Positions 46,078 to 56,177 of a stretch of 64,000 bases of DNA are shown here, one piece after another. Position numbers and translations under genes: made by a program. The stretch is from contig NC_088296.1 of NCBI RefSeq assembly GCF_032854445.1, positions 2,629,246 through 2,693,245 on the forward strand, given 5' to 3'. The DNA is from Liolophura sinensis (lineage: Eukaryota; Mollusca; Polyplacophora; Chitonida; Chitonidae). Under the pieces are notes generated by a model. It worked only from the letters and a program-made list of their open reading frames with translations, searched no databases and was not told where the DNA came from. Position 1 is the first letter of the stretch; each line of letters begins with the position of its first letter.

Positions 46078-46185
46078 CACGGCTCTGCCCGGTTTTCTCC
46101 CACCAAAATGCTGGGCGCCGTCGTATAAGTGAAATATTCTTGAGTGCGGCGTAAAACACCAATCAAATAAATAAGTAAATATATA
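46078..46185 (+). mobile_element. SINE 3' fragment
   Basis: GGCTCTGCCCGGTTTTCTCC, GGGCGCCGTCGTATAAGTGA and GCGTAAAACACCAATCAAAT identify the 3' third of the family. Confidence 0.9.
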
Positions 46186-46825
46186 CATGTGCAAGCACTA
46201 ACAGGACAAGGTGTTCAAAAGAAAGCAACACATCTATACAACCTATACCTTAAATGAAAGAGCTATGCAAACTGCGTGAAATTCATTTTTTTTAGATTAT
46301 TTAAAAGTTTTTGTAAGAAAGAAAAACGGTTTTAAGCATCGTCATTTTCTACAAAATTCACCGCCACTTTGCTTAAGATTTTAGTCCTACCATATGATTA
46401 AAGTGCGTTTTCAGCCTAAGCTAAATACGTACGAATATCGTGATAATCGTGGATTTAAAGGTCTGTAAAAGCCAACTCTAAAAAGGAACAGTTTGGGTTG
46501 TACTGGAGGGTCACATCAGGCCTACATGCGTGGCTGTTGTCTGCCAAAATGTGTCGGGAATGTGCCACACCTTGACGAGTCACTGGGTAAAGCTAAGCAC
46601 GATGACGCACGACAGGCAATCTGTTAAAATGGCGACCTAAAGGACACTTTTAAGCTTTTGGTGATTAACTATTTCCTACTTAAAAAACAAGAACTGCTGG
46701 CAAAAAATTTAGATATTTTATTTAACCTTGAGTATGTCTCTTCCATTTAAGGCATAGGCTGTATAAATGTGTGCTTTAATAGCAGAGTATCAATGGATTC
46801 ACTTCGAGCTCAGGTAAACGACCTG
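46186..46825. other. Unannotated intergenic sequence
   Basis: No exon or repeat family was recognised. Confidence 0.35.
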
Positions 46826-47880
46826 ACTCCAGGAAAAAATAGTGCCAAAAACTGGACAAAGCCTGAGAGAACAAAGTCTGGCAGAAAATATCGCATGAAG
46901 ACAGCAATGTCCGAAATAAACGCCACAGAAAACTGGCATTGTTCGAAATAAGCGCCTCAGGAGAGTAACAATGTCCGAAAAAAACGCTGCAAGAAACTAG
47001 CATTATCCGAAAGAAACCCCGCAGGAAACTGAACAATGTTCGTGACAAAACACGAAACAGATCAAAGACGGGGGAAAAACAGCAGGAAATTAGACAAAGC
47101 TTGGGAGAAAACGCGGTGGGGAACTGAACAAAACTTGGGAGAAAACACGACAGGAAAATGAACAAAACTTGGGAGAAAAAATCTCAGAAAACAGAACAAG
47201 TCCCGAGAGAAAACACGGCAGGAAGCTGGACAAAGCCGGGATGAAAACACCGCAGGAAACTGAACAACACCCGTGAGAAACTTTCATTGAATGAAACTGG
47301 ACAACGCCCGGGAGAAACCGCAGGAAACTGAACACAGCCGGGAGGGAAAAAAAAGCACGGATAACTGAACAAAGCCGTGAAGAAAACGCTGCAGAAAACT
47401 AGACAGCGCCCGGGATAAAACACCACAAAGAACTAGACAATGCCCAGGAGAAAACACAGAAGGAAACTAGACAATGTCCGGGAGAAAAGAAACACACACA
47501 GAGCTGAACAAAGCCCTGTAGAAACACTGTGAAAAAAAAAACCCACAGGAAACTGGACAAAGCTCGTGAGAAAACGCCACGGGAAACTGGACAAGGCTCG
47601 TGAGAAAATGCCCTCAGGAAACTAGACAATATCTGAAAGAAATGCGGCAAGAAACAGGACAAAGTTTGTGTGAAAACGCCGCGGAAAACTAGACAATGTT
47701 CGAAAGAAGGCAGCAAGAAACTGGACAACGCTCTGGAGAAAGTGCTGCAGGAAACGGGACAATGCTCGAAAGAAAGGCAGCGTGAAACTGCATGGACAAA
47801 GTTCGTGAGAAAACGTCTCAGGACATTCAACAATAATACCGGGGGGAAACACCGCAGGAAACTCGACGAAACACGGCACT
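46826..47880. repeat. Degenerate minisatellite of about 34 bp, roughly 28-30 copies
   Basis: Recurring phrase: GGAAACTGAACAAAGCCCGG in many variants followed by GAGAAAACACCGCA. Copies differ strongly, so the array is old or unhomogenised. Minus-strand frames of 129, 144 and 88 residues rich in F, S and L are translations of this repeat, not genes. Confidence 0.88.
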
Positions 47881-48154
47881 GAACTCACACACCATGTGCC
47901 AGACTCTTGTATGTGGTGTCACGTATCACCTCATGGATCCAAATGATATCCTTCGCTAACAGCTTGTCTCTCATTAATACAGTGTATTCACCGTATCTGC
48001 ATTATGAATAGATTTATATTCATAAACTGATGTTAGCTCGACTCAAGTACACTCGGATATATGTGTATATGAAACACGTATGATGACAGCGCAATCAATG
48101 ACAACACTACACGTTTGTCGATATGACGTGTACTCATGCGCCGGTCGTCCGGTC

Positions 48155-48350
48155 GCCGGTTCAGCTCATGATGGCTTTATTCCCAATCGTACGTGGGAAG
48201 GTTTGTCAGCAGCATGCGGATGGTAGTGGGATCCCCAGGCTCTGCCAAAAGTTTTCTCCCATGCATTAAAATGCAGCATGACCGCCGTAGTGTAAGTGCA
48301 ATATTCTTGAGTAAAACACTAAATAGACAAACAAATAAATAAATAAAAGT
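48155..48350 (+). mobile_element. 5'-truncated, diverged SINE
   Basis: GGTTCAGCTCATGATGGCTT, CGTACGTGGGAAGGTTTGTC, CATGCGGATGGTAGTGGG and AATATTCTTGAGTAAAACAC follow the family order. Tail is (AAAT)n. Confidence 0.85.
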
Positions 48351-48702
48351 CCGCACGTGTGGAACGAAGGTGAGAGGAAAAGGCGTGGACAGAAGGGGTG
48401 GGAGTGAAGGTAAGGAGGCATGTGAGGGTGGTATGTTTTGCGTTGGAGCGGGAGGACATGCAATATTCTCGGACCAAAACATTGTAAAAAATATTTTATC
48501 GTTTTTATTTACGTATTTGCTTAATCACCCCGCAGTAAATATCTGCCAACAGTTCTCTTGAGATTGATTTATTGAGATGTGTGAATGACTCTTGTTGCCT
48601 GTGTACACATCATTTGGTTGCTACGAAGTATACACCCTTAACGGAAAATTAAAACGCAATCTGCTTTCAAACTCTCGAAAATTCCATTCAGTGTGAAACT
48701 TT

Positions 48703-48958
48703 CACCACTCCAAGAAATAATGAGTTAAATTTAACTGAAAGCCTGTTGTCTGAGTGATGCAAGAATGTATTCTTTTATTAAAAGACAACATTGTGTCATA
48801 TTCAACATAATATCCCGTTAGTCTAATAGAATGACTATATTCAGTTAATAAAATATGTGCGTTATATGTAACAGAACAATCTGCTGCAGTAACAGAACAC
48901 ATTATAACATCACTCAGATTTTCTGTTAACTTGAACACATTAATTTTTTTTATTGAAA
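48703..48958. mobile_element. MITE copy, diverged ends
   Basis: CACTCCAAGAAATAATGAG leads into CTGTTGTCTGAGTGATGCAA; the right side has CACTCAGATTTTCTGTTAAC and TTAATTTTTTTT. Same family as 44401. Confidence 0.75.
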
Positions 48959-48965
48959 ATATTAT

Positions 48966-49125
48966 GTATTATTCATTTTAATTGGTATTTTACGCCGTAC
49001 TCAAGACTATTTCACTTATACGACGGCGGCAAGCGTTATGGTGGGAGAAAACTGGGCAGAGCCCGGAGGAAACCCACGACCATCCGCAGGTTGCTGGAAA
49101 AGCTTCCCACGTACGGTCAGGGAAA
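48966..49125 (-). mobile_element. SINE 3' half, minus strand
   Basis: TTTTAATTGGTATTTTACGC, CTTATACGACGGCGGCAAGC, GGGCAGAGCCCGGAGGAAAC and CACGACCATCCGCAGGTTGC. It starts only a few bases after the MITE at 48703. Confidence 0.9.
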
Positions 49126-49185
49126 ATACCTTCTGCTCTTATAGTGAATAAGTTATAATGCGGCCTGCGCATGCGTGTGACTTGT

Positions 49186-49312
49186 AGGAGACATGCTGGA
49201 TAAACACCAAGCAAATTAGTATTGATTTCATGTCCAGGTGATGCCGGCTTCCTCTGTGTATGCGTGGGAAGGTCTGCCAGCAACCTTTGGATAATGGTGA
49301 GTTTTCTCAACC
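49186..49312 (+). mobile_element. SINE middle fragment, plus strand
   Basis: TTCATGTCCAGGTGATGCCG, GCGTGGGAAGGTCTGCCAGC and AACCTTTGGATAATGGTGAG match the family body in the opposite orientation to its neighbours. Confidence 0.8.
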
Positions 49313-49427
49313 AATCACTGTGACAAATCTTGTGATGTAAGCCGCAGCCATAGTGGCGAGTTAAGTATTCTAGCGCGCCACCTCATCTGGACAGGAGCTG
49401 GACATTTGCATCGGGCCATAGCTTTAT

Positions 49428-49690
49428 ACATTTATTTATTTGATTGGTATTTTATGCGGTACTCAACAATATTTCACTTATACGACGGCGGTCAGCATTA
49501 TGGTGGGAGAAAAACCGGGCAGAGCCCGGGGAAAACCCACGACCATCCGCAGGTTGCTGAGAGACCTTTCCAAGTACAGCGGGAGGGGAAGCCAGCATGC
49601 GCTGAACTTGAACTCACAATACTCATGTATTGGTTAGAGGCTCCTGCTGCGCTAGAGCGCTAAACAACTGAGCCACGGAGCCTCCTCCCC
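49428..49690 (-). mobile_element. tRNA-derived SINE, full length, minus strand
   Basis: ATTTGATTGGTATTTTATGC at the left, GGGCAGAGCCCGGGGAAAAC in the middle, and the reverse complement of the tRNA head at the right (GCTGCGCTAGAGCGCTAAAC, GAGCCACGGAGCC). Confidence 0.92.
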
Positions 49691-49880
49691 CACCCCCAAT
49701 CGTTTTATAAGATACAACTGTTTTACTTCATCCCGCTATTTATCATATTACTCTAAGAAAATAGCCCAGTGATAAAGTTATACGTATTAGCAGTAGTTGT
49801 TACAGGCGAAACAAAACTGCAAAATTGTGCTACAGTATACACAAGTTCCGATTATAATGATCAATCAATATAAATATATA

Positions 49881-50034
49881 CACTCAAAAAATTATTTGTT
49901 AATTTTAACTGAAAATCTGTTGTTTAAGTGATGCTGGAATGTATTATTTTATTAAGCATGTTATAGCGTATCACATTTAACATAATATAGCACGTACGCC
50001 ATGATATGTCATACAATGCACGATCAATTAAACG
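49881..50034. mobile_element. Truncated MITE
   Basis: CACTCAAAAAATTATTTGTT preceded by TA, then CTGTTGTTTAAGTGATGCTG. The right end is missing and another copy follows directly. Confidence 0.7.
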
Positions 50035-50300
50035 TGTGCGCCCAAAAAACATTAACATTAACACAAAGTCTGTTGTCTGAGTGATGTTACAGAAAGTAAT
50101 CTATTATTATAGTATAATACTATGTCACATTCAATTAACATACGATTGTGTTAGTTCACATGCAGAACACTGCGTGTAGTACAATTTGTGTGCTATATTA
50201 AACACAATAATCCACTGTAATCATAGAATACATTCTAGCGTCACTCAGACAGCAACATTTTCTGTTAGATTTAACAGATTATTTTAATTTTTTAAATTTT
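50035..50300. mobile_element. MITE copy
   Basis: GCGCCCAAAAAACATTAAC then GTCTGTTGTCTGAGTGATGT; right side CATTCTAGCGTCACTCAGAC and TTCTGTTAGATTTAACAGAT. It is in tandem with the truncated copy at 49881. Confidence 0.75.
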
Positions 50301-50546
50301 TTTTTGCAAGTAGCGTACATAGTATCCTCGTGGAACTTACCACGGGTCTGTACATGCAGATCTCCACATGTTAGTATAATGGTCTGAACTGGGGTCACAT
50401 AATGCAGGAGTTCATTAATTGCCATTATTTGAAATAAATCGACAAATGACTTATACAAAGTGAGTTTAAGTTTGAATTTGAAAGACAAAAACATAAGGTG
50501 CACGAGGTGCCTCTTTACTGTACAGTACACGTCATATATGTTTAAG

Positions 50547-50805
50547 TTAGCTTGCCAACGCGGCGCAGTGACCCAGGAACCTCTCACCAATGCCGTCGCT
50601 GTGAGTTCAAGTCCAGCCCATGCTGGCTTCCTTTCCGGTCGTACACTTTTCCGGTCGTCTGTCAGCAACCTGCAGATGGTCGTGGGATTCCCCTGGGCTC
50701 TGCTCGGTTTCCTCTCTCTGTAATCCTGGCCGCCATCGTATATATAAATGTGAAATATTCCAGGGTATCGGCGTAAAACACCAATCAAATAAATAAAAGA
50801 AGTAA
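50547..50805 (+). mobile_element. tRNA-derived SINE, head slightly truncated
   Basis: TAGCTTGCCAACGCGGCGCA, ACCTCTCACCAATGCCGTCG, GTGAGTTCAAGTCCAGCCCA, CTGCAGATGGTCGTGGG and GGCGTAAAACACCAATCAAA. Confidence 0.9.
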
Positions 50806-51333
50806 ATCATATATATATAGAGCATCAGAAAGCCAGGACAAATATATATTCTTTATAACCATTTTACTATATATTTAGCTGGCTTATTACAGTATTGGAA
50901 AAATATTAAAATATACATAGTGGGAACCTATCATTTTTTTCAAAATTTGTTCTGCACAAAATATCTCAAGGTCTAAAAAACCGTTGTTTTTTTTCACATT
51001 TCGCCTCATAGTATATGTACTTTACAGGCTTAAAAGATATTTCCTTTTAATTTAACTAGTTTTGATTTTTTTTTACTTAAGTCTCGGTTCTATTTTCCAC
51101 ACCACTTACAGTTGTTCTGTGTTTACATACAGTCCTTCACAGGACTAGCAAACGGTATAGTGATGATCACCTTATACGTGTTACAATACTGATTATGTAT
51201 ACAGACGTACCTACATGCATGCAGACCCGTTTTTCAAGGTTCCACTTTATTTCCGTGTTCATGTTTTTCGGTTGAATGCATGGCCAAAAAAAAAAAAAAA
51301 AAAAAGAGCGGAAACATCTCCCACAACCAAATG
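50806..51333. other. Unannotated intergenic sequence
   Basis: An A run lies at 51285-51305. Nothing else was recognised. Confidence 0.35.
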
Positions 51334-51335
51334 TA

Positions 51336-51600
51336 CACTCAAAAAATTAATGTGTTAATTTTAACAGAAAGTCTGTTGATTGAACGAAGCTAGAATATAT
51401 TCTGTTATTACAGCAAAATATTCATATATCATAAAATAAATAGTCATATCCAGCATAACATCCTGTTATATAGTTTGATAGAATCCTTATGTTGGAATAA
51501 TAGAATATGTGAGTTATCGTTAATGAAATAATTTGATACAATAACAGAATATATCCTGGTATCACTCAGACAACAGGCAGTAACAGATCAATTTTTCAAG
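51336..51600. mobile_element. MITE with TA duplication
   Basis: CACTCAAAAAATTAATGTGT preceded by TA at 51334-51335; right end GATCAATTTTTCAAG followed by TA at 51601-51602. Inner GTCTGTTGATTGAACGAAGC and TATCACTCAGACAACAGG mark the family. Confidence 0.8.
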
Positions 51601-52240
51601 TATAAAAATTCCATTTCTTTCCTAATACCCTCCACTTCATTAATATCTGTCAGTGGTAAAGAATTGTTTCAAAAACTCCTGTCAATGTTTAAGGGAAAAA
51701 AATCACCACCAAAATTTAATGGATCAAAGCCTACATGTATACCTGGGTACACACTTTTCATTCAAATTATTGCATACTGTTTTTCCGTGGTGTTGCTCAT
51801 ATATAGACAAATGTAAATACCGGGATACAGCACATGTGCCTTTGTGTGGGAAGTCGACGATTGAAGAGTAAGTAACAAATCCAATGGCCTGGACAGGATT
51901 GCGTGATTAAATGCGAGGTAAACTGTATGCAGTGAGTTCGGTGCATGCATGGTTGAGCTCGACTGCATGGCTGGTATAAAACCCTCAACACGATATGCAC
52001 TCATCTAACAACGGTGAAGTCTTCTGAGACATTAATCTTTATATATAGTCATCTTTATATATAGCCTATAAGGTTCAGGATACTCAACCTGATTTTCTTA
52101 ATTTTACTTTTACTCTGGCTGATGTATATATGTATACAGCTACCAATATGTTTAACAATATAATTTGATTATACATAACTGCAGAACAAATTTCCTTTGT
52201 TTGATTTTGTTTTTTAATGCAATTGCAATTTATCATTTTT
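51601..52240. other. Unannotated intergenic sequence
   Basis: A 17-bp direct duplication ATCTTTATATATAGTC / ATCTTTATATATAGCC lies at about 52036-52068. No exon was recognised. Confidence 0.35.
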
Positions 52241-52345
52241 ATTTGATTGGTCGCGTAAAGTGAATCATTCTTGAGAACGACACAACCCCCCACCCCCCCA
52301 AAAAAACCCCCCAAAAAACCAACAAGAATCAAATAAATAAAATGA
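52241..52345. mobile_element. SINE 3' remnants around a C/A-rich tract
   Basis: TTTGATTGGTCGCGTAAAGT (minus-type tail) is followed by ATTCTTGAGAACGACACAAC and AATCAAATAAATAAAATGAA (plus-type tail), so two tail pieces in opposite orientation meet here. Confidence 0.5.
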
Positions 52346-52351
52346 ATAAAT

Positions 52352-52578
52352 CCTTTGGATGAAGTTTTACGTCGCACTCAAGAATATTTCACTTATACAA
52401 TGACGGCCAGGATTATGGTGGGAAGCGCCCAGCGGAAACTCATGACCATCCACAAGATGACGCATGCCAGACATTACCAAGTACGACCGGAGAGGAAAGC
52501 AGCATTAGCTGGACTTGAACTCATGCATAGCATTGGTGAGAGGCTCCGGAGTCATTTTACTGCGCTAACTGGCAACCG
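52352..52578 (-). mobile_element. SINE, near full length, minus strand
   Basis: GAAGTTTTACGTCGCACTCA, CACTTATACAATGACGGCCA, GTACGACCGGAGAGGAAAGC, AGCTGGACTTGAACTCATGC and GAGAGGCTCC. The tRNA head end is degraded. Confidence 0.85.
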
Positions 52579-53330
52579 GCCTTGAAGATCCCCGTATTTG
52601 TAATTGTGCGCAATATACAGCTTAGCTGTATAAAATATTTCATTCTCCCCCTTCTTTGTTTTTCAAAAATTCATTTAGTCCTACACAAATCCTCGACAAA
52701 CTTAATATATATTTTTTATCCCTATTTGTGCCACGGCTCTAGTTTTGTTCGCCCCAAGTACTCAAATCTTCATTATTCAAATTCAAACTCAAATTATTCA
52801 TGTATTGGAAAGTTATTTGGCGCAATATGTTATAAATCTGTTATTATAGTCGATTAACTTTTGGTGAAGATTTTGACGAATTTTGGCCGATTTGGTCGAA
52901 TTATTAATAACATTACATCACAAAGAATATTATCTTTTGAAAATCTCTTCAATTAAGGTCTATTTATTATGAAATGAAATACATCGTAATGGGTAAATAA
53001 ATACTCGACAGCATCATTCATACAGAGATAAAAAAGACATTTCATAAAAGCTGATGCATGACCCCTACTTTCTGCCCCGTTGGTACCTGTAGCCTGCATA
53101 AAAGTGGGACATTTTAGCTTGTTGTGTAAGTGTGATCCTCTACGCATGAGTGAAATAACTTTGTGCACAACAACAGCAACAACAACGAAATGTAAGAACA
53201 ATAAATTATCCCAAACTACATCGGTCAGAATGTTAACACAAATTGAATGTTGTTTTACATTCTTCACACTCAGTGCCCATATACACTCAGCTGCATATAT
53301 ACATGTGTGAATGGTTGACCATTACCCCGT
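52579..53330. other. Unannotated intergenic sequence
   Basis: No gene or repeat family was recognised. Confidence 0.35.
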
Positions 53331-53690
53331 TGCATCTGAGTGAGTGAGTGAGTGCTTTGGGTTTAACTTCGTCCTCGTTGCATCTGAGTGAGTGTGTAAG
53401 TGCTTGGGGTTTAACGTCGTACTCGCTGTATTTGAGTGAGTGAGTGAGTGCTTGGGGTTTAACTTCGTACTCGTAACTGAGTGAGTGAGTGGAGTGCTTG
53501 GGGTTTAACGTCGTACTCGTATCTGTGTGAGGTAGAGAGTGAGTGAGTGCTTGGGATTTAACGTCGTATGTTGTATCTGAGTGAGTGAGTGAGTGAGTGC
53601 TTTGGGTTTAACGTCGTACTCGTTGTATCTGTGCGAGGTAGAGAGAGAGTGAGTGCTTGGAGTTTAACGTCGTACTCGTTGTATCTGTGT
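53331..53690. repeat. About 48-bp minisatellite, seven to eight copies
   Basis: The unit is (TGAG)n followed by TGCTTGGGGTTTAACGTCGT and ACTCGTTGTATC. The GTTTAACGTCGTACTC phrase resembles the 3' part of molluscan SINE-like repeats as I recall them, so the array may have grown from such an insertion. Confidence 0.9.
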
Positions 53691-54014
53691 ATACCAGGCT
53701 TTGATATAGACCTGGTTATGTACACAAATATGTAAAGACATTTCAAAATAATATTTAAGATTTTGAAAATTTTCCCTGATTCCTTCATCGTGGTTTTCTT
53801 TGGGCTTCCACTGGTTTCCTTCGTCATGGATTGCATTACAGGTGCTCTCTGGATTCCCTCGCCTTTAGACTTTTTCAAGTTTTGTCCGACGTGCTTTCCC
53901 TTGGTATCTCCCCAGTTTTCTTGGCTGATGGCTGATAATCTGTTTATATGAAATGTTTTTGTCGGTGATATGATTGTGTATCATGCAGGGCCTGGTACTC
54001 AGTACACTGTTAAA

Positions 54015-54085
54015 ATGAATAAATGAATGAATGAATGAATGAATGAATGAATGAATGAATGAATGAATCAATCAATCAATCAATA
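54015..54085. repeat. (AATG)n(AATC)n tetranucleotide microsatellite
   Basis: About thirteen AATG units followed by five AATC units. Confidence 0.97.
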
Positions 54086-55680
54086 AACACACATAGTACA
54101 CAGTTTTATATGATTTATCTGGTGATTCTTACATCATTTTTTCTCATCCATGAACAAATGGATGCAGAGATGATGCTTTTAGTTTGCTTCAGCCCGTTAT
54201 GCTTGGTAATAGTGAAGATCTTGACCACAGTCTTTGACCCCATGAAGGACCCATGCTCTAGACTCCTTTTGTCTACATCTACATTGCTTTATTATTGAAG
54301 GCCGTATGTATTTTATTTATTCTATTTGAGTTACACCATATACAAGAACGATACACACAGAGGGAAGCGTTGGCAAATCGTGAATGATGGTGGTAACGGT
54401 CGTGGTGGTCGGTGTGCAGGTGAGGGTAAGAGCGTGTAAGTCGTCTTCCAGTATGTCGGTGCATTGCAATGTAATACCTTGACTGCAGATAGACTTTTTC
54501 ATCGGCTTCTATTTCCTCTATTTATTAATTGTTACACTGATTTCAATTCATTGTCATACTCAAATTATTATTTCATATATATTTCCACCATCGTACGTTG
54601 TTTATCTACTTATTGGTATACTTCTTTATTTATTTATATTGTTCATTTATTTATTTATTGTTTATTTAGTTACAGTACACAACAGCACGCAAAACAAACA
54701 GCTAGTTCAATCGCCTAAATCAAGCGAGGTAGGCCCTATGCGACGATCCCCTACACAACTCCTGTGCTTTATTGGTTCGCAAAAAGGGGACAGATTGGGA
54801 AGAAGTAGGGTGAGGGGAAGGTATGGGTGGAGATAATGGGAAGTAGTACCAGGCAGAGCATTGCAGGGCGGGTACACAGTTATATAACACCCTTGACGTG
54901 TAATCACCGCACACAATCGTCCCATCGTTTAGCAGTCAAAGCGTCATGTAAACAGCTGACCAGTGAACGCTTAATCGGTAGTTAATTGGAGATGGAACCT
55001 AAACAGCCCCCGGCGGTGACGGTCAAAGGGCAGAGCTAAATCTTATCTCGGTTCACGCACCACGGCTGAGTTGTTGGGAAGCTGGTGAGGACTGGAGAGA
55101 AGGGTGGGGGGGGGGGGGGGGGGGGGTAAGGCGGAACGGCTGTGTACAGGGTCTTTTATAGGCGGAAAGTATTGGATCAAACCAATAGCCCCCCCCCCCC
55201 CCCAGGACAAGTGAAACAGTCATGTACATGTATCCATACAACAATTCTTTTCAAGGTGTGAATACGGTATTAATACTCCGTTACCGTACTTAACGTTGGG
55301 CTCGTTAGAAACAAATTAAACAAAGTAAACAAAAATTTAAATATAATCTATCGGCCATATTATTCAAGGTAATCGTATTATGTATTAATGTATTAAACAT
55401 TTCAAAACGAATCACCTTTACGTAGGCCTTAACGAGCACACTAAAAACAAAAAAACTAAAAACCAAAAAAAAAAAAAAAAAAACCAAACAAAAGAATACC
55501 CGCAAATAATAATTTTTCAGTTTGCCAGTTGATAATTATAAAACAATGTACAGCCTTTACCGAAACCTGTGTCTGAAGAAAAAAAAAACAAATATTTAAT
55601 CGGTGATATCAATGGTTAGGTTGAATGCATGACCCACTTAGTGTAAAAAGTACGAGACAAAAGTGCGAGATAAGACGTGA
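54086..55680. other. Unannotated, with simple-sequence tracts
   Basis: (TTTA)n-like sequence at 54628-54672, a G run at 55106-55127, a C run at 55187-55203 and an A run at 55465-55482. No exon was recognised. Confidence 0.4.
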
Positions 55681-56098
55681 TGAGTTACGTCCCCTGATCT
55701 AACAGGTGCTCCTGCTCGGTGGTTGCGGAGCCTGCGTTATTCCATAGGTGGCCATTTTGTTACGTACTTGTATTACGTAACTCCGACATCATCACAGGCT
55801 TTGATGAATGCCCGTGTGCCGACAACCTGCCGTAGACGAGGCGATTTCCAGGCTGAAAATCCGCGGAATTTCTTCGCCCAAACTGTACGGGGTACTTCGG
55901 CCCGACCCAGCGGCATTGTTAAGAGGAAAAAAGGGCAGAGGAAAGGGTACATGGGGCCGTAGTAAAGGGGCTTTTCCCGCGTATAGCGCCCCCTGTGAAA
56001 GTCGAAGTGAGACAAAGAGAGCTGGGTACACGGTGGTTGACGAGACACAGAGGGATAGAGTGTGAGGGAGAGAGAGAAGAGAGAGGGTGTACGGAAAA
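55681..56098 (+). promoter_or_regulatory. Candidate promoter and 5' UTR, CpG-richer than surroundings
   Basis: CpG dinucleotides are visibly denser here than in flanking DNA. Sites seen: GGCCATTTTG (YY1-like, about 55751-55760), the palindrome TTACGTAA (bZIP-like, 55774-55781) and GCGCCCCCTG (CTCF-core-like, 55986-55995). There is no TATA box. The stretch ends in a purine-rich GAGAGA leader directly before the ATG at 56099. Confidence 0.45.
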
Positions 56099-56099
56099 C

Positions 56100-56177
56100 A
56101 TGCCGAATGATGGCGATGTACACAGAGAAAGTCAGCAAAATGATGTTAAACTGAACGCACAAGTGCAGTTAAAACAG
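56100..56177 (+). CDS. Candidate first coding exon of an unidentified gene
   Basis: An ATG in favourable context (AAAACATGCCG) opens a 26-codon frame, MPNDGDVHRESQ through NAQVQLKQ, that ends exactly at a CAG/GTAAGT donor. The peptide is polar and glutamine-rich, with no signal peptide or domain. CpG-rich upstream sequence and a perfect donor support a real exon. The protein was not recognised, and no second exon could be found before the window ends, so the first intron would exceed 7.8 kb. An alternative is a spliced non-coding RNA. Confidence 0.45.

Noticed and set aside
46776-47888. Overlapping minus-strand frames rich in Phe, Ser and Leu that look like membrane proteins
   Set aside because: All are translations of the degenerate 34-bp array; hydrophobicity follows from base composition.
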